A stretch of DNA of 38,423 nucleotides, taken from WVZL01 sp041862375 (GTDB taxonomy: Bacteria; Acidobacteriota; Aminicenantia; Aminicenantales; Aminicenantaceae). The stretch covers positions 1 through 38,423 of the forward strand of contig JBGVTE010000133.1 in the NCBI GenBank assembly GCA_041862375.1, in the 5' to 3' direction. The position numbers and the translations under genes were made by a program. The notes beneath the pieces were generated by a model. That model ran no database searches and had not been told where the DNA came from. It was given only the letters and a program-made list of their open reading frames with translations. Within the stretch, counting starts at the first letter, position 1. Every line of letters begins with the position of its first letter. Below are positions 1 through 8,874 of the stretch, one piece after another.

Positions 1-370
1 CCATAGTCGAGATAAACAGAGCAGCGTAGATCACATACTTTTTTCTGTAGAAAAATTTTTCGAGGACAAAAAAATGAAAATATACTGGGAAAAGCCCAAG
101 CATGATAATTCTCAGGCCGGTCATGGCTTTCATCGAGAGTGTCACGCCTTCTTTTTCAGGAGTTATGAAGATGAGAAAAAAGAAAAAAGCCCAGAAGCAG
201 ATGTGGTAGGCGACTCGCGCGGTTAAGATTTTTTTTAGGAAACTTCTCCCGGAAAGAAATCTCATGTCCTTAATTAAAGTCCAAATCCGGCTTCTTTTCA
301 AGGGCAAGTCGTACAGAAAATCAGGGAATTCATCAATTATTCCGTCCAGTTCGTCAATTCTTTCTTCCAT
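1..370 (-). CDS. Sensor histidine kinase of LytS/YehU type, N-terminal part only (runs off the left edge)
   Basis: The minus strand is open from an ATG at 370 to the window edge, giving about 123 residues. It starts with an acidic cytoplasmic stretch (MEERIDELDGIIDEFPDF), then a hydrophobic helix (FWAFFFFLIFI, about residues 59-69) and a second one around IIMLGLFPVYFHFFVLEKFF, followed by a basic YRKKY turn and the start of a third helix. The pattern 'FPVYFHFFVLEKFFYRKKY' is typical of the multi-helix sensor region of LytS/YehU-like histidine kinases (His_kinase PF06580), in which a PVY...FFYRKKY segment links two helices. The kinase domain itself would lie beyond the left edge and is not visible. 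An AAGGAGT motif sits almost directly against the ATG, unusually close, so the true start could be slightly downstream. It is divergent from the ankyrin gene. Confidence 0.5.
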   Translation of the reverse strand, partial: MEERIDELDGIIDEFPDFLYDLPLKRSRIWTLIKDMRFLSGRSFLKKILTARVAYHICFWAFFFFLIFITPEKEGVTLSMKAMTGLRIIMLGLFPVYFHFFVLEKFFYRKKYVIYAALFISTM

Positions 371-445
371 ACTCCTTGAAATGCACTATATTTTAGATTG
401 GAAATAGTGAATTTTTTCAAAAATCATTTTAAAGGAGGAAATTTC

Positions 446-2083
446 ATGAACCTTAAAACAATCTTTATTTTTGTCATTCTTATTCTGTTCTTCTTTGTTG
501 TGACGCTCTTGGGAAGTGACATTCATGATGCCATCCAAAAGGGAGATGTCGCCAGAGTCAAAACACTCATTTCGAATAACAAAGAACTAATCAACATGAA
601 GTCAGAAAAAGGGCAAACACCTCTCCATTTGGCCGTTCAGACCGGGAGCCAGGAGATTGTCGCGTTCCTCATATCCCAAGGCGCGGATATCAATGCCAAA
701 GATAGCGAGGGAAACACTCCCTTGCTTACCGCTCTCGCCTTCAAAAAGACTGACACTGCCAAATTTTTGCTTTCAAAAGGAGCGGATGTCAAAATAAAGA
801 ACGCACAGGATGAACCTGCCATTATTGTTGCATTAAGGCATGGGCTGAATGAATTGGTCGCACAAATTCTCGACAAAGGTCAGGATGTCAATGAGCGCTT
901 CAGGGGGAACTTTACCACCCTCCTGATGGCAACAATTACAGGCGATAAAGAAGTCGTCAAGCTTTTGCTTGACAGGGGAGCGGATGTCAATGTGGTCGCA
1001 CAAGAAGGAGATATGACTATAACACCGATGTATGCAGCGATTTTTCTAGGACATAAGGACGTGGTTGACCTCCTCCTCTCCAGAGAAGTCGATAAAGAGT
1101 TCAGGGAGAAACCAACTGGCCGGACACTCCTTCACATCGCCACGCTCAAAGGAGTCAGGGACATAGTGGGCCTTCTGATAAACGCTGGATATGATGTTAA
1201 CGCCACAGATAACGGAGGGAAAACGCCTCTTCATTATGCCGCCCAACACGGCCACAAAAAAATTACCGAACTTCTCATCCAGAATGGCGCTCGGGCGAAA
1301 AATTTAAAAGAAAATTTCGGCAGGTCCCCTCTTTTAAAAAAGAAACTCAAAGCCAGGGAAGCCGCAGTCTGGTACTTAGGACAAAGCGGCTGGGCAATCA
1401 AAACAAAGAGCAAACTTCTTATCTTCGACTATCATGTCCTTGGGCCCAATGCAGATGAACCATGGCTCGTCAACGGGCACATTAATCCTGAGGAAATAAA
1501 GGACCAAGATGTTTATGTGTTCGCGACCCACGAACACGAAGATCACTTTAATCCGGTCATATTTGATTGGAAGAAATCCATTGATGGCATCAAGTATATC
1601 CTGGGTTTTGCGCCTGAAAAAGCTTCAGAGGCTGTAGTCCTCCTTCCCAGGGAAATGAAGACAATCGATGATATTGAGGTCTCAACGATTGCTTCCACCG
1701 ACGCGGGTGTGGGTTTCCTTGTCAAGGTGGACGGCCTTACCATCTTCCATGCAGGGGATCATGCCTGCAAACAAAAAGACCTCAATGGGCCTTATGCTGC
1801 TGAAATTGATTATCTGGCAGATAAAAGCACCGGTGTTGACTTAGCCTTTTTGCCTATAACTGGATGTGGATTCAGAGATCCCGAAGCTGTAAAGAGCGGG
1901 ATTGACTATACGCTTGAAAAATTGAAACCAGAAGTCATGTTTCCCATGCATGTGCTCGGATTCGAATACCAGTATGAAGAGTTTGCGCGCAATGCAGAAA
2001 AGAAAACCACCAATACAAAATTTGCCTGTGCTGAAAACAGGGGAGATTATTTCTTGTATACAAAGGGGAAGATAGAAAAGTAG
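446..2083 (+). CDS. Exported ankyrin-repeat protein fused to a UlaG-like metallo-beta-lactamase-fold domain
   Basis: The 545-residue protein starts at the ATG preceded by AAAGGAGG; an in-frame TTG at 398 has no ribosome site. Residues 1-25 form a signal peptide or membrane anchor (IFIFVILILFFFVVTLLG). Residues about 27-305 are ankyrin repeats, with recurring TPLHLAVQTG and GADINAKD type cores. The C-terminal part, from about residue 315, is a metallo-beta-lactamase fold of the UlaG/YtnP-like kind: H362-E-H364-E-D366-H367 gives the HxHxDH metal site, H435 and D438 lie in FHAGDH, and H502 lies in FPMHVLG. All expected metal ligands are present, so a hydrolase is likely; the substrate is unknown. 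Ankyrins probably recruit a partner outside the cytoplasm. A decayed relative of the catalytic domain lies on the other strand 0.8 kb downstream. Confidence 0.85.
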   Translation: MNLKTIFIFVILILFFFVVTLLGSDIHDAIQKGDVARVKTLISNNKELINMKSEKGQTPLHLAVQTGSQEIVAFLISQGADINAKDSEGNTPLLTALAFKKTDTAKFLLSKGADVKIKNAQDEPAIIVALRHGLNELVAQILDKGQDVNERFRGNFTTLLMATITGDKEVVKLLLDRGADVNVVAQEGDMTITPMYAAIFLGHKDVVDLLLSREVDKEFREKPTGRTLLHIATLKGVRDIVGLLINAGYDVNATDNGGKTPLHYAAQHGHKKITELLIQNGARAKNLKENFGRSPLLKKKLKAREAAVWYLGQSGWAIKTKSKLLIFDYHVLGPNADEPWLVNGHINPEEIKDQDVYVFATHEHEDHFNPVIFDWKKSIDGIKYILGFAPEKASEAVVLLPREMKTIDDIEVSTIASTDAGVGFLVKVDGLTIFHAGDHACKQKDLNGPYAAEIDYLADKSTGVDLAFLPITGCGFRDPEAVKSGIDYTLEKLKPEVMFPMHVLGFEYQYEEFARNAEKKTTNTKFACAENRGDYFLYTKGKIEK

Positions 2084-2236
2084 AGTTATCCATTTTGTTT
2101 TGAACTTTCTTTGCGAAAGAAAAGTTTGAAGCAGTGAATCTGACTTTTTATCGATGTCATCTGATCCCATAATCCCCATATTAAACGTGAAAATCACAAA
2201 CGATGAGATCAAAACGAAAACCTAAGGAGTTATTCT

Positions 2237-2779
2237 ATGAAAAAAGAGGTGCTTTTATCAGGACTGTTAGGTGGAATCGTAATATTTGTGTGGCAAATAA
2301 TTTCCACTGGACCGCTGCCAGTGAGCGGCGACCTTCCTAAACCGATTCCAAACGACAAGGAAATCCACTCAATGCTCAAGGAAAGAATCACAGAACCTGG
2401 AATTTATTTCTTACCTGACCACTCTGACAAGAATCAGGATTTATATCCGGATTATGAGAATGAACCGCTTTTCTCGATAATTTATGGAGGGCGAACTCCT
2501 AATACATTCATGGGACAATTGCTTTTCGAATTATTCTGTATTTTCGCAGCGCCGATTATCGCGGCCTGGATGCTGTCTGTTTCATCAGAAAGAATATTAG
2601 CGAAATATTCCCGGAGAGTCTTGTTCGTAACGGTTTTAGGGTTGTTTCTAGCTGTATTCGGCGATGTGTTCAGTGAAAAACCCATGGATAAAGTACTTTT
2701 ATCATCGATAAACAGCCTGATTACATGGGCTCTGGCAGGACTGGTGATCGCCTGGCTTATAAAACCAAAAAAAGAATAG
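2237..2779 (+). CDS. Hypothetical membrane protein with four predicted transmembrane helices
   Basis: A 180-residue protein with a good ribosome site (AAGGAG, about 8 bases before the ATG). It has an N-terminal helix (residues about 4-21, LLSGLLGGIVIFVWQIIS), a hydrophilic extracytoplasmic loop of about 70 residues rich in Pro and Asp, then three more helices (about 92-113, 128-146 and 152-172), ending in a basic KPKKE tail. The topology suggests both ends are cytoplasmic with one large periplasmic loop. I do not recognise the family; no catalytic motif is evident. It follows the ankyrin/metallo-beta-lactamase gene by about 150 bases on the same strand and could be co-transcribed with it. Confidence 0.7.
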   Translation: MKKEVLLSGLLGGIVIFVWQIISTGPLPVSGDLPKPIPNDKEIHSMLKERITEPGIYFLPDHSDKNQDLYPDYENEPLFSIIYGGRTPNTFMGQLLFELFCIFAAPIIAAWMLSVSSERILAKYSRRVLFVTVLGLFLAVFGDVFSEKPMDKVLLSSINSLITWALAGLVIAWLIKPKKE

Positions 2780-3061
2780 GAGGCAAATCTTTACATTTGA
2801 TATTTCAAAATATGGAACTCTCTTTCCAACTTCATTGACAATATGATCGCGTTGGCCGTGGGATATGAATACATAGACACTTTGATCTCTGATCTCATTG
2901 GGATTGACAAATCCATTGGATAATGAGGACTGCTCCGGCTTCCGCATCTCTACCAAGTAATCAAAAATCATCAATGCACTGGATGTTTTTAAGGCCCATC
3001 CTGAGTGAAAGAGGTACCATACCGCAGCTTCCATCAGGGCGTCGGTCCCCGTTTTTTCCAT
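2780..3061 (-). pseudogene. Truncated remnant of a UlaG-like metallo-beta-lactamase-fold gene
   Basis: The minus-strand frame starting at 3061 (MEKTGTDALMEAAVWYL) aligns closely with the catalytic domain of the intact gene at 446-2083: EAAVWYL.HSGWALKT.S.L.IFDY, then NGFVNPNEIRDQSVYVF.SH. The HxHxDH metal motif has become H-G-Q-R-D-H, so a metal ligand is lost, and homology stops just after it, at about 2840. The frame then runs on without similarity into the 3' end of the convergent membrane-protein gene. Upstream on the same strand (about 3090-3240) there are two short readable frames in different phases (TSLKDVKEFLNVS and AKIEDYTEKNIVKKGYIADI), which look like further frameshifted debris. 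The similarity and broken motif are seen directly; its origin as a tandem paralog is inferred. Confidence 0.65.
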
Positions 3062-3331
3062 CTCACAAATCTTTTCTAGAATTTAGATGTGTCCTTTTTT
3101 GACGATATCCGCAATGTATCCTTTTTTAACGATATTCTTTTCCGTGTAGTCCTCTATCTTAGCCCTGTTAAATAATGGAGTGAAACATTCAAAAATTCCT
3201 TAACATCTTTCAATGAGGTCTGTAAAATTGAAATGTGAAGTTTATAGGGAAACACATCTTACAGGAAATTATTATGGCATCCTTTATTGGCAATTTTCCC
3301 TTGCTGCAAAACAGAAGGAGATAGAAAAAGT

Positions 3332-3952
3332 ATGGGACAACAATCGAAAGGATTCTCATTAGACAAACTCTCGAATTACTATGATCTGATTACTCCAGCA
3401 GAAAAAAGTAAATTCAGAATAAAGCAGATCGGATTAATGGATATTCGTGAGGGAGAGAAAGTTTTAGAAGTGGGTTGTGGAACAGGGTCATTGGCAATTC
3501 TGTCAAAAATTGCTGTGGGAGAAAGTGGTGAAGTAGAAGGAATAGATATTGCTCCCAAAATGATTCACAGGGCCCAAAAAAAAGCAAACAAAGCAGGGCT
3601 TGAGGTCAATTTTAAAATTACTTCGGTTGTAGAATTGCCTTATTCTGATAATTATTTCGACCTAGTCATCAGTAGTTTGATGTTTCACCATTTGCCCGTA
3701 GAATCCAAAAAGAAGGGACTGGAAGAGATCTATCGGGTTCTCAAGGCGGAAGGAAGATTATTTTTATGTGATTTTTGTTCGCCCTACATTCTGACGTTTC
3801 CCTTAATGTGTTTATTGCTCATCTGGATATCTTCGACAAGATACCAACTACTCGGCAAACTTCCTGATTTGATAAGAAGGTGCAATTTCAAAAAAATAGA
3901 GTTGAAAAAGAAGGGCGCATTTCTTGAGTATTATCTGATAAGGAAAAACTAA
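3332..3952 (+). CDS. Class I SAM-dependent methyltransferase
   Basis: A 206-residue Methyltransf_11/UbiE-like protein. Motif I is VLEVGCGTGSLAILS (about residues 45-59), the acidic motif II is EGIDIAP, and the post-core region has LPYSDNYFDLVISSLMFHH followed by EIYRVLKAEGRLFLCDF. The start is placed at the ATG with AAGGAG 11 bases upstream; an in-frame TTG 45 bases earlier lacks such a site. The C-terminal part contains a hydrophobic stretch (LTFPLMCLLLIWI, about residues 152-164) where related enzymes often carry a substrate cap, suggesting a lipid-like or membrane-associated acceptor. It stands alone on the plus strand between remnants, so its pathway is not indicated by context. Confidence 0.85.
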   Translation: MGQQSKGFSLDKLSNYYDLITPAEKSKFRIKQIGLMDIREGEKVLEVGCGTGSLAILSKIAVGESGEVEGIDIAPKMIHRAQKKANKAGLEVNFKITSVVELPYSDNYFDLVISSLMFHHLPVESKKKGLEEIYRVLKAEGRLFLCDFCSPYILTFPLMCLLLIWISSTRYQLLGKLPDLIRRCNFKKIELKKKGAFLEYYLIRKN

Positions 3953-4082
3953 TCGGGGAGTAAATTTCACATCCAACAGATAAGGTTGTTAGGAAGAGAA
4001 CAGCGGATTTCTTAGAATGAGGTATGGTTATTGAGCAGAGCCACTCAATATTAGTCGCAAAAAATTTAAAAAACATTTATAT

Positions 4083-4441
4083 TTGAATAAAGGAAAATTA
4101 TGTATTTTACTCTCACTTAGTTTATTCAAACAAATGGAATTAAAAGATTCAAATTCTGTTTTTATGGCTGTAACTCATATGGGAGCCGGAAGCTTTTTGA
4201 TTAAAATTTTTAAAAAAAAATGGAAAAGTTTAATTGAAGCTCATGATAAACATACAGGGGAAGAGGGAGAAAATCTTAAAAAGATTTTAGAAAGTGAAAA
4301 TATGCACTCATCCCTGTGACCGTGGAGAACGTTGCTCCCATGAACTACGAGCAAAGGCAATGGGGCAAAGGCCGACAACTTAACGTGAGTGCAGCTGTTA
4401 AAGAATACAAAAAACAAAAAGGAAGATTATCCCTACTTTGA
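4083..4441 (+). pseudogene. Broken hypothetical gene in two frames
   Basis: Two readable plus-strand frames abut. The first, from a TTG at 4083, encodes 78 residues with a credible core (DSNSVFMAVTHMGAGSFLI, then KKKWKSLIEAHDKHTGEEGE) and stops at 4319. Just before this stop, a second frame (from 4301) reads ALIPVTVENVAPMNYEQRQW and continues to a TGA at 4439-4441. Joined, they would make one protein of about 115 residues, so a frameshift near 4300 is likely. I do not recognise the family. The ribosome site is poor (AT-rich upstream), and the 5' end may also be lost. It could alternatively be a genuine short ORF with a chance second frame. Confidence 0.3.
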
Positions 4442-4453
4442 TGTCAAATACAT

Positions 4454-6571
4454 CTACTGCGGATTCCGCCTTTTAAGGTCTTCAATGATTTTCTTAACTT
4501 TTTCTTGATTAGGATTTATCTCTAGAGATTTCAGCAAGATCCTCAAAGCCTGCTCTTTATCTCCTAATCTTATATAACATTCACCAATTGAATTGAGTAT
4601 TTCAACGACATTCCCCTTATGAGAAAGGGCTTTCTGGTAATAAGAAATCGCCTCATCAAGCTCACCTGTTTCCTGAGATACTTTTCCAAGATAGTAATAG
4701 AGCGTAAAATTCTCTCTTTTTGCTTCTATAAAAGGTAAAAGAATTTCCTTAGCTTTTTGAAATTCTTTTAAGATTAAAAGCGCCTTTGCATAGCTTAAAG
4801 CGTAATCCAGAGAATCAGGATCTCTCTCGTAGGCTTTCGCTAATTCATCGTGAGCTTCCCTTACCTCTCCTTTGTTTAGAAATTGATTACCCAAGAGAAA
4901 AGGGTATAAAGGATCATTTAAAGGCGGATTTGCTTGAGAAACAATCCAGGAACCCGGTAATGGTTTCGAAGAGACAGAAAGCTCCTCTTTTTCAGAGAGT
5001 AACTCTCGCCCCACACTGTCGAGAAGGGAAACTTTTACCATGTACCTTCCAGGGAGGAATTTCTCCATGGAGAATTCTTGGAGAAAATCGCGTCCGTTTT
5101 CATACTCATTGACCTTCTTCCGTGTTGTCTGGAATAACTGTTCTCCTTTGAAAAACACAAATTCTAATATCCCCTCTTCTTTCAATTCCTGGCTTAAACC
5201 ATAAATCTGAAAGAAGAGAAACAAGGTGTCTTCTTTAAAGAAAATATTTCTGAGGGATGGATAAATCTGAAGATTGCCTATTTGAAAGGCTCTGTTTGCT
5301 TGACTGTATAATGAATCCCTGTTTACCTTCCTGGCTAAAATAAGTGAGCTCATCTGCAGATATTTCGCCTCAGGCACATAAATATTCTTTTCAAAGGAGG
5401 TGAATTCTTTAGTAACCGTGTTTTCCAATAATAGGTGGAATATATAATTCCCTGAAATTAAAGGAAATGAATCACAGAGATGAAAAGGTCTCTGCCCTAT
5501 TATTTCTAACTCCTCCTTTCTTAATTCAATCGGAACATTTCTCTCCTGTTGGAAAATGGTCTTTCCCTCTTTATTTGTTACACGGATCGTAGTTTTGAAA
5601 TTGGTAAAATATTTATCCTTGTATAAATCAACAGAAAGGATTTCTGGTATAATGGAGTAATTCACGAAGAAAAAACCCGATGGATCCTGAATCACGCTCA
5701 CCTTTGACTGATTCCCAATGTAATAGACTGAATAGCTGACTTCAACTACCGCCTTATGCTCTAAAAACTCGTAGGCATAGTCATCCCTCACCTTCTTGTG
5801 TGGATAGGTATCAACTTGGTGTATTAAAGTCGCGGAAGGAAGTCTATGATCCGGGCCACTTCTTCCTGGGAAATTAGAAAAAGAGGCCTCAGCCAATTCA
5901 AGACCAACATTCTCTTTTAATATTCTGTAGGCATATAAATCCTCCGGGCCTACTTTTTGAGCAATCAATTTCATTTCTTCTTCTTCTCTTACGTCTTTTC
6001 TAAACTCAGGTTCCCTTGAATAAAAAGGAACTAAACTCTTCGGCCCATCTGCCATGGGATCATAGAGCCTATATTCCCCTGCTCCATACTTTTGAAAGAA
6101 CAAAAGCCGGAAGGTAGGGGGTTGTCCAAGCTTTGGATTACCATGATAATACCAAATTTCTATAGGGTGTGTATCTCCTGTTAGATATTTCTGTATGTGC
6201 ACAGGCTCACCCAGCATGATATAAATTCTACCCATATCCGTTCTCCAGCCCTTTGTATGTTTACTTTTTCCGAACTTTTTATTTGCATACTCAATTCTTC
6301 TGTAATGCTCTTCCTTTAATTCATTCCTTGGTGTACCAGGTATAGGGTCTCTTTGCCGCCAGAATTCCTCTATAAACTTATCTCTCTGCTTATCATTCTC
6401 CAGTTTATAAAACACTTCCTTCTCCTTGGGAGTAATGATATAGACGACCTCTTCTTTAATCCATTTCTCGTATTTATCCGGCAATTTAGATTTCTGCTTA
6501 GAATCAAGTGTAAAAGGAAAAATAAACAAGACTAGTAGAGTTAAAATAGTATTGAATAGCTTTCTACTCAC
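4454..6571 (-). CDS. GWxTD-domain protein with C-terminal TPR repeats, exported
   Basis: A 705-residue protein starting at GTG, with a GAGG element about 12 bases upstream. Residues 1-24 form a signal peptide (FNTILTLLVLFIFPF). The GWxTD domain follows at about 35-190: G108-W-R-T-D112 is the eponymous motif, with MGRIYIMLGEP directly after and a WRQRDPIPGTPRNE segment before. The middle region (about 230-560) is beta-rich and Ig-like, as in the larger GWxTD proteins. Residues about 570-700 contain at least three TPR units (for example LYYYLGKVSQETGELDEAI and ILNSIGECYIRLGDKEQAL). GWxTD proteins are abundant in Acidobacteriota and relatives; their biochemical role is not established. It is followed upstream by a decayed outer-membrane protein gene on the same strand, so it once lay in an envelope operon. 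Confidence 0.9.
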   Translation of the reverse strand: MSRKLFNTILTLLVLFIFPFTLDSKQKSKLPDKYEKWIKEEVVYIITPKEKEVFYKLENDKQRDKFIEEFWRQRDPIPGTPRNELKEEHYRRIEYANKKFGKSKHTKGWRTDMGRIYIMLGEPVHIQKYLTGDTHPIEIWYYHGNPKLGQPPTFRLLFFQKYGAGEYRLYDPMADGPKSLVPFYSREPEFRKDVREEEEMKLIAQKVGPEDLYAYRILKENVGLELAEASFSNFPGRSGPDHRLPSATLIHQVDTYPHKKVRDDYAYEFLEHKAVVEVSYSVYYIGNQSKVSVIQDPSGFFFVNYSIIPEILSVDLYKDKYFTNFKTTIRVTNKEGKTIFQQERNVPIELRKEELEIIGQRPFHLCDSFPLISGNYIFHLLLENTVTKEFTSFEKNIYVPEAKYLQMSSLILARKVNRDSLYSQANRAFQIGNLQIYPSLRNIFFKEDTLFLFFQIYGLSQELKEEGILEFVFFKGEQLFQTTRKKVNEYENGRDFLQEFSMEKFLPGRYMVKVSLLDSVGRELLSEKEELSVSSKPLPGSWIVSQANPPLNDPLYPFLLGNQFLNKGEVREAHDELAKAYERDPDSLDYALSYAKALLILKEFQKAKEILLPFIEAKRENFTLYYYLGKVSQETGELDEAISYYQKALSHKGNVVEILNSIGECYIRLGDKEQALRILLKSLEINPNQEKVKKIIEDLKRRNPQ

Positions 6572-6625
6572 TTTTCAAAATTCCTCAATAAAGTCTATTT
6601 TCATTATGATGCCTGAGTGACATTT

Positions 6626-6893
6626 TCAAAACTTCAGCCTTAGTCCAAATCTTAGGGAAAATCCACTAAAATCAACTTTGGCCTCTCTTATTGTCTCAGA
6701 ATCTTCTGGTTTTTCTTCAAATATAGCTAAACATGAATAATCTGTTCCCTCTGAATAATAGAGTGTGCCTTCTTTCTTCAGGCTCTCAAAGCCCTGGCTC
6801 CCCGAAATTGAAAAATACGTTGAGTGATTTTAGGGCCCCTAGCGAAAAATAGTCCTCAAAGTGATAGGAAAAATGGGGAGCATATCCTTGCCC
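6626..6893 (-). pseudogene. Frameshifted 3' end of an outer-membrane beta-barrel gene
   Basis: Two overlapping minus-strand frames read as beta-barrel strands. The upstream one (6893 to a TGA at 6786) reads GYAPHFSYHFEDYFSLGALK and continues to NVFFNFGEPGL. The downstream one (about 6829 to the TGA at 6626) reads SQGFESLKKEGTLYYSEG and ends VDFSGFSLRFGLRLKF. A terminal strand of alternating aromatics ending in Phe is the hallmark of an outer-membrane protein C-terminus recognised by the BAM complex. The frame change near 6790-6825 and the absence of any upstream open frame show that only a relic is left. The flanking 6894-7088 is AT-rich, and I see no gene in it. Confidence 0.5.
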
Positions 6894-7088
6894 CTAATAT
6901 ATTTTAATACATTTTAATAGAAAAGATTATTTTCTGTGAAGACTTTATTTTTCTAATTCAAGAAATCTTATTGGTCGAATTCTTTTTTTTGAACCTATAT
7001 CATCAGATACTTTAAAATCTTTTATATATTTTCTTGACTTTAATTCTTTAAACTTATTTTTTCACTTTCAAAGTTCTCCTATTCAATT

Positions 7089-8363
7089 TTAATTAAACCG
7101 GTTTACACACAATTTGCCATCTTTAATCACAACCAAAACATTATTCAATACTTTTAAATCTTTCAACGGATCGCCGTCAACAATAATTATATCAGCCAGT
7201 TTCCCCTTTTCCAGTGTTCCTAGATCCTTCCCGCGGCCTGAAACGTAAGCGGCATGACGAGTACTCGCTTCTATTACCTCCATGGTCGTTAATCCTGCTT
7301 CATGCATCATCTCCATCTCCGTTACAGGTATCTCAAATTCTTTTTTGCTGTTATAGTTGTAATCTGTGCCCAAAGCTATTGTGCCTCCCAATTTATGAAA
7401 CCGGTTTACTACTTCCAGCATAGCCTCGGCAAAAATTCTTTGCGGCGTATCCTTGTCGAATTTGAAATATTTTCCATAGGGCCGTTCCAGCGTAGGGACC
7501 ATGATAATATTTTTCTCTGCCATCCTGGGGAGCTTTGTTTCATATTCCGGCACATGAATCACATTAAAAATCGCTTCCCGGGGGTTGCTCTCTCCCGCTG
7601 CTTTTATTATATCCTTCTGTTCTGCAGAATATGGAATGTGTTCAACAACATCAACTCCCCCCTCAATTGCCAGATCAAGAACTGACAGTCGGGTTATATG
7701 GGCCCGTACTAGTTTTCCCCGTGAATGAGCCTCTTTTACAACTGCTTTTATTTCTTCAAGATTCAACATCGGACATGGCTCTTTCTTATATGTAGGATGT
7801 AAAAATATTTTTATAACATTCGCTCCGCGTTCAATAAGATATTCGATCCCTTTTTTTACACCTGCGGATGTTTCGACTTCAAAATTAAGGTCTTCCTTCA
7901 GAACGGCATCCGGTAAACCTCCGGGACTGGTTACAATAGGCCCCGCCGTCAAACCCCGCGCTACGGGCTCCTGTCCGAAATTTTCAAGTTTGAATTCGTT
8001 CATTTTATCAATCGGTGAACCGAGATCACAAATCGACGTCACGCCTGCTTCCAAAAGCTTCCGGCGAATTTCAGGTGCATAGGCAGTGTGTACATGCGAA
8101 TCAATAATTCCCGGAAGAACTGTCATTCCCATTACATCAATTACCTTTGCACCAGACGGTATTTTGACATCCACCAAACTTCCGACTGCCATTATTTTAT
8201 TTCCTTGAATAACTACAACACCTTTCTGAACAGGATCCGTTCCTGTTCCGTCAATAATTGTTCCGTTCTTGATAACCAGGTAACCGTTCGATTGTGCATT
8301 CAAAAAACCCGTGTGAATTAAAAACAAAAAGAATATGAACGATAAAAATAACCTTTTCATCAT
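7089..8363 (-). CDS. Exported amidohydrolase (imidazolonepropionase/prolidase-like)
   Basis: A 424-residue metal-dependent hydrolase of the amidohydrolase superfamily. Residues 1-23 are a signal peptide ending in LNAQ, so it acts outside the cytoplasm. Metal-site residues are in place: H90 and H92 (IIDSHVHTAY), K185 (VIKIFLHP, the likely carbamylated lysine), H222 (RAHITR), H242 (VVEHIP) and D334 (ALGTDYNY). The small beta domain is formed by residues about 28-80 and by the C-terminal GKLADIIIVDGDPL stretch, as is usual. The start ATG has GGAGG 6 bases upstream. Substrates of this branch (acyl-amino acids, dipeptides such as Xaa-Pro, or cyclic amides) cannot be told apart from sequence. It appears monocistronic. 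Confidence 0.9.
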   Translation of the reverse strand: MMKRLFLSFIFFLFLIHTGFLNAQSNGYLVIKNGTIIDGTGTDPVQKGVVVIQGNKIMAVGSLVDVKIPSGAKVIDVMGMTVLPGIIDSHVHTAYAPEIRRKLLEAGVTSICDLGSPIDKMNEFKLENFGQEPVARGLTAGPIVTSPGGLPDAVLKEDLNFEVETSAGVKKGIEYLIERGANVIKIFLHPTYKKEPCPMLNLEEIKAVVKEAHSRGKLVRAHITRLSVLDLAIEGGVDVVEHIPYSAEQKDIIKAAGESNPREAIFNVIHVPEYETKLPRMAEKNIIMVPTLERPYGKYFKFDKDTPQRIFAEAMLEVVNRFHKLGGTIALGTDYNYNSKKEFEIPVTEMEMMHEAGLTTMEVIEASTRHAAYVSGRGKDLGTLEKGKLADIIIVDGDPLKDLKVLNNVLVVIKDGKLCVNRFN

Positions 8364-8640
8364 ATATAACCTCCATATTTTTATTTAACCGCTCATTTAT
8401 ACAAAGAAAAAATAAATTTAGATATAAGATAAAGGTCTTATTTTTTAAAAATCATACTTTTGTCTTAGTTCTAATATTCAAAGTCTTATCCGAACATTTT
8501 GAATCACTTGAATAAATATTCCCCATATCAAATTTGTTACAGTGAAAAAATTCTTTTTATGATTTTGACCTCCATTTTACTGATATCAATCCATTGTACG
8601 AAAACTAAATGTAAAAGTTTAATAGAGAATATCCTTAAAA

Positions 8641-8730
8641 CTAATTGATTTCATTTTTTATTTCTGTAAGGAATTTCTTCTTCTCAGGGTTGAAACGCCA
8701 CACTCTTTCATAATATTGAAGTTGTTTCAT
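8641..8730 (-). pseudogene. C-terminal TPR-like relic
   Basis: The minus strand encodes QLQYYERVWRFNPEKKKFL and ends at a TAG at 8641. The YERVWRFNPEKK pattern is that of a TPR helix pair at a protein C-terminus. Immediately upstream a different frame reads ECLKLFEKVNKETLSIIENE and stops, suggesting one frameshifted TPR gene. It is only 30 codons long, so this is a weak call. Confidence 0.3.
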
Positions 8731-8874
8731 TTTCAATAATACTGAGAGTTTCTTTATTAACCTTTTCAAATAGTTTTAAACATTCTATCTCTCATAATAA
8801 TCCAAGGCTTTTAAAATATTCTATTAATTTTGCTTTTATATTGTCTTCTTAAAATCTTATCCGAATAATCTAAA

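Noticed and set aside
398..445. Upstream TTG start for the ankyrin/metallo-beta-lactamase gene
   Set aside because: The ATG at 446 has a strong AAAGGAGG and begins a proper leader; the TTG extension has neither.
4301..4377. Cys-rich frame (CTHPCDRGERCSHE) resembling a small metal-binding peptide
   Set aside because: It is a third phase over the two better frames of the broken hypothetical gene, with no start codon or ribosome site.
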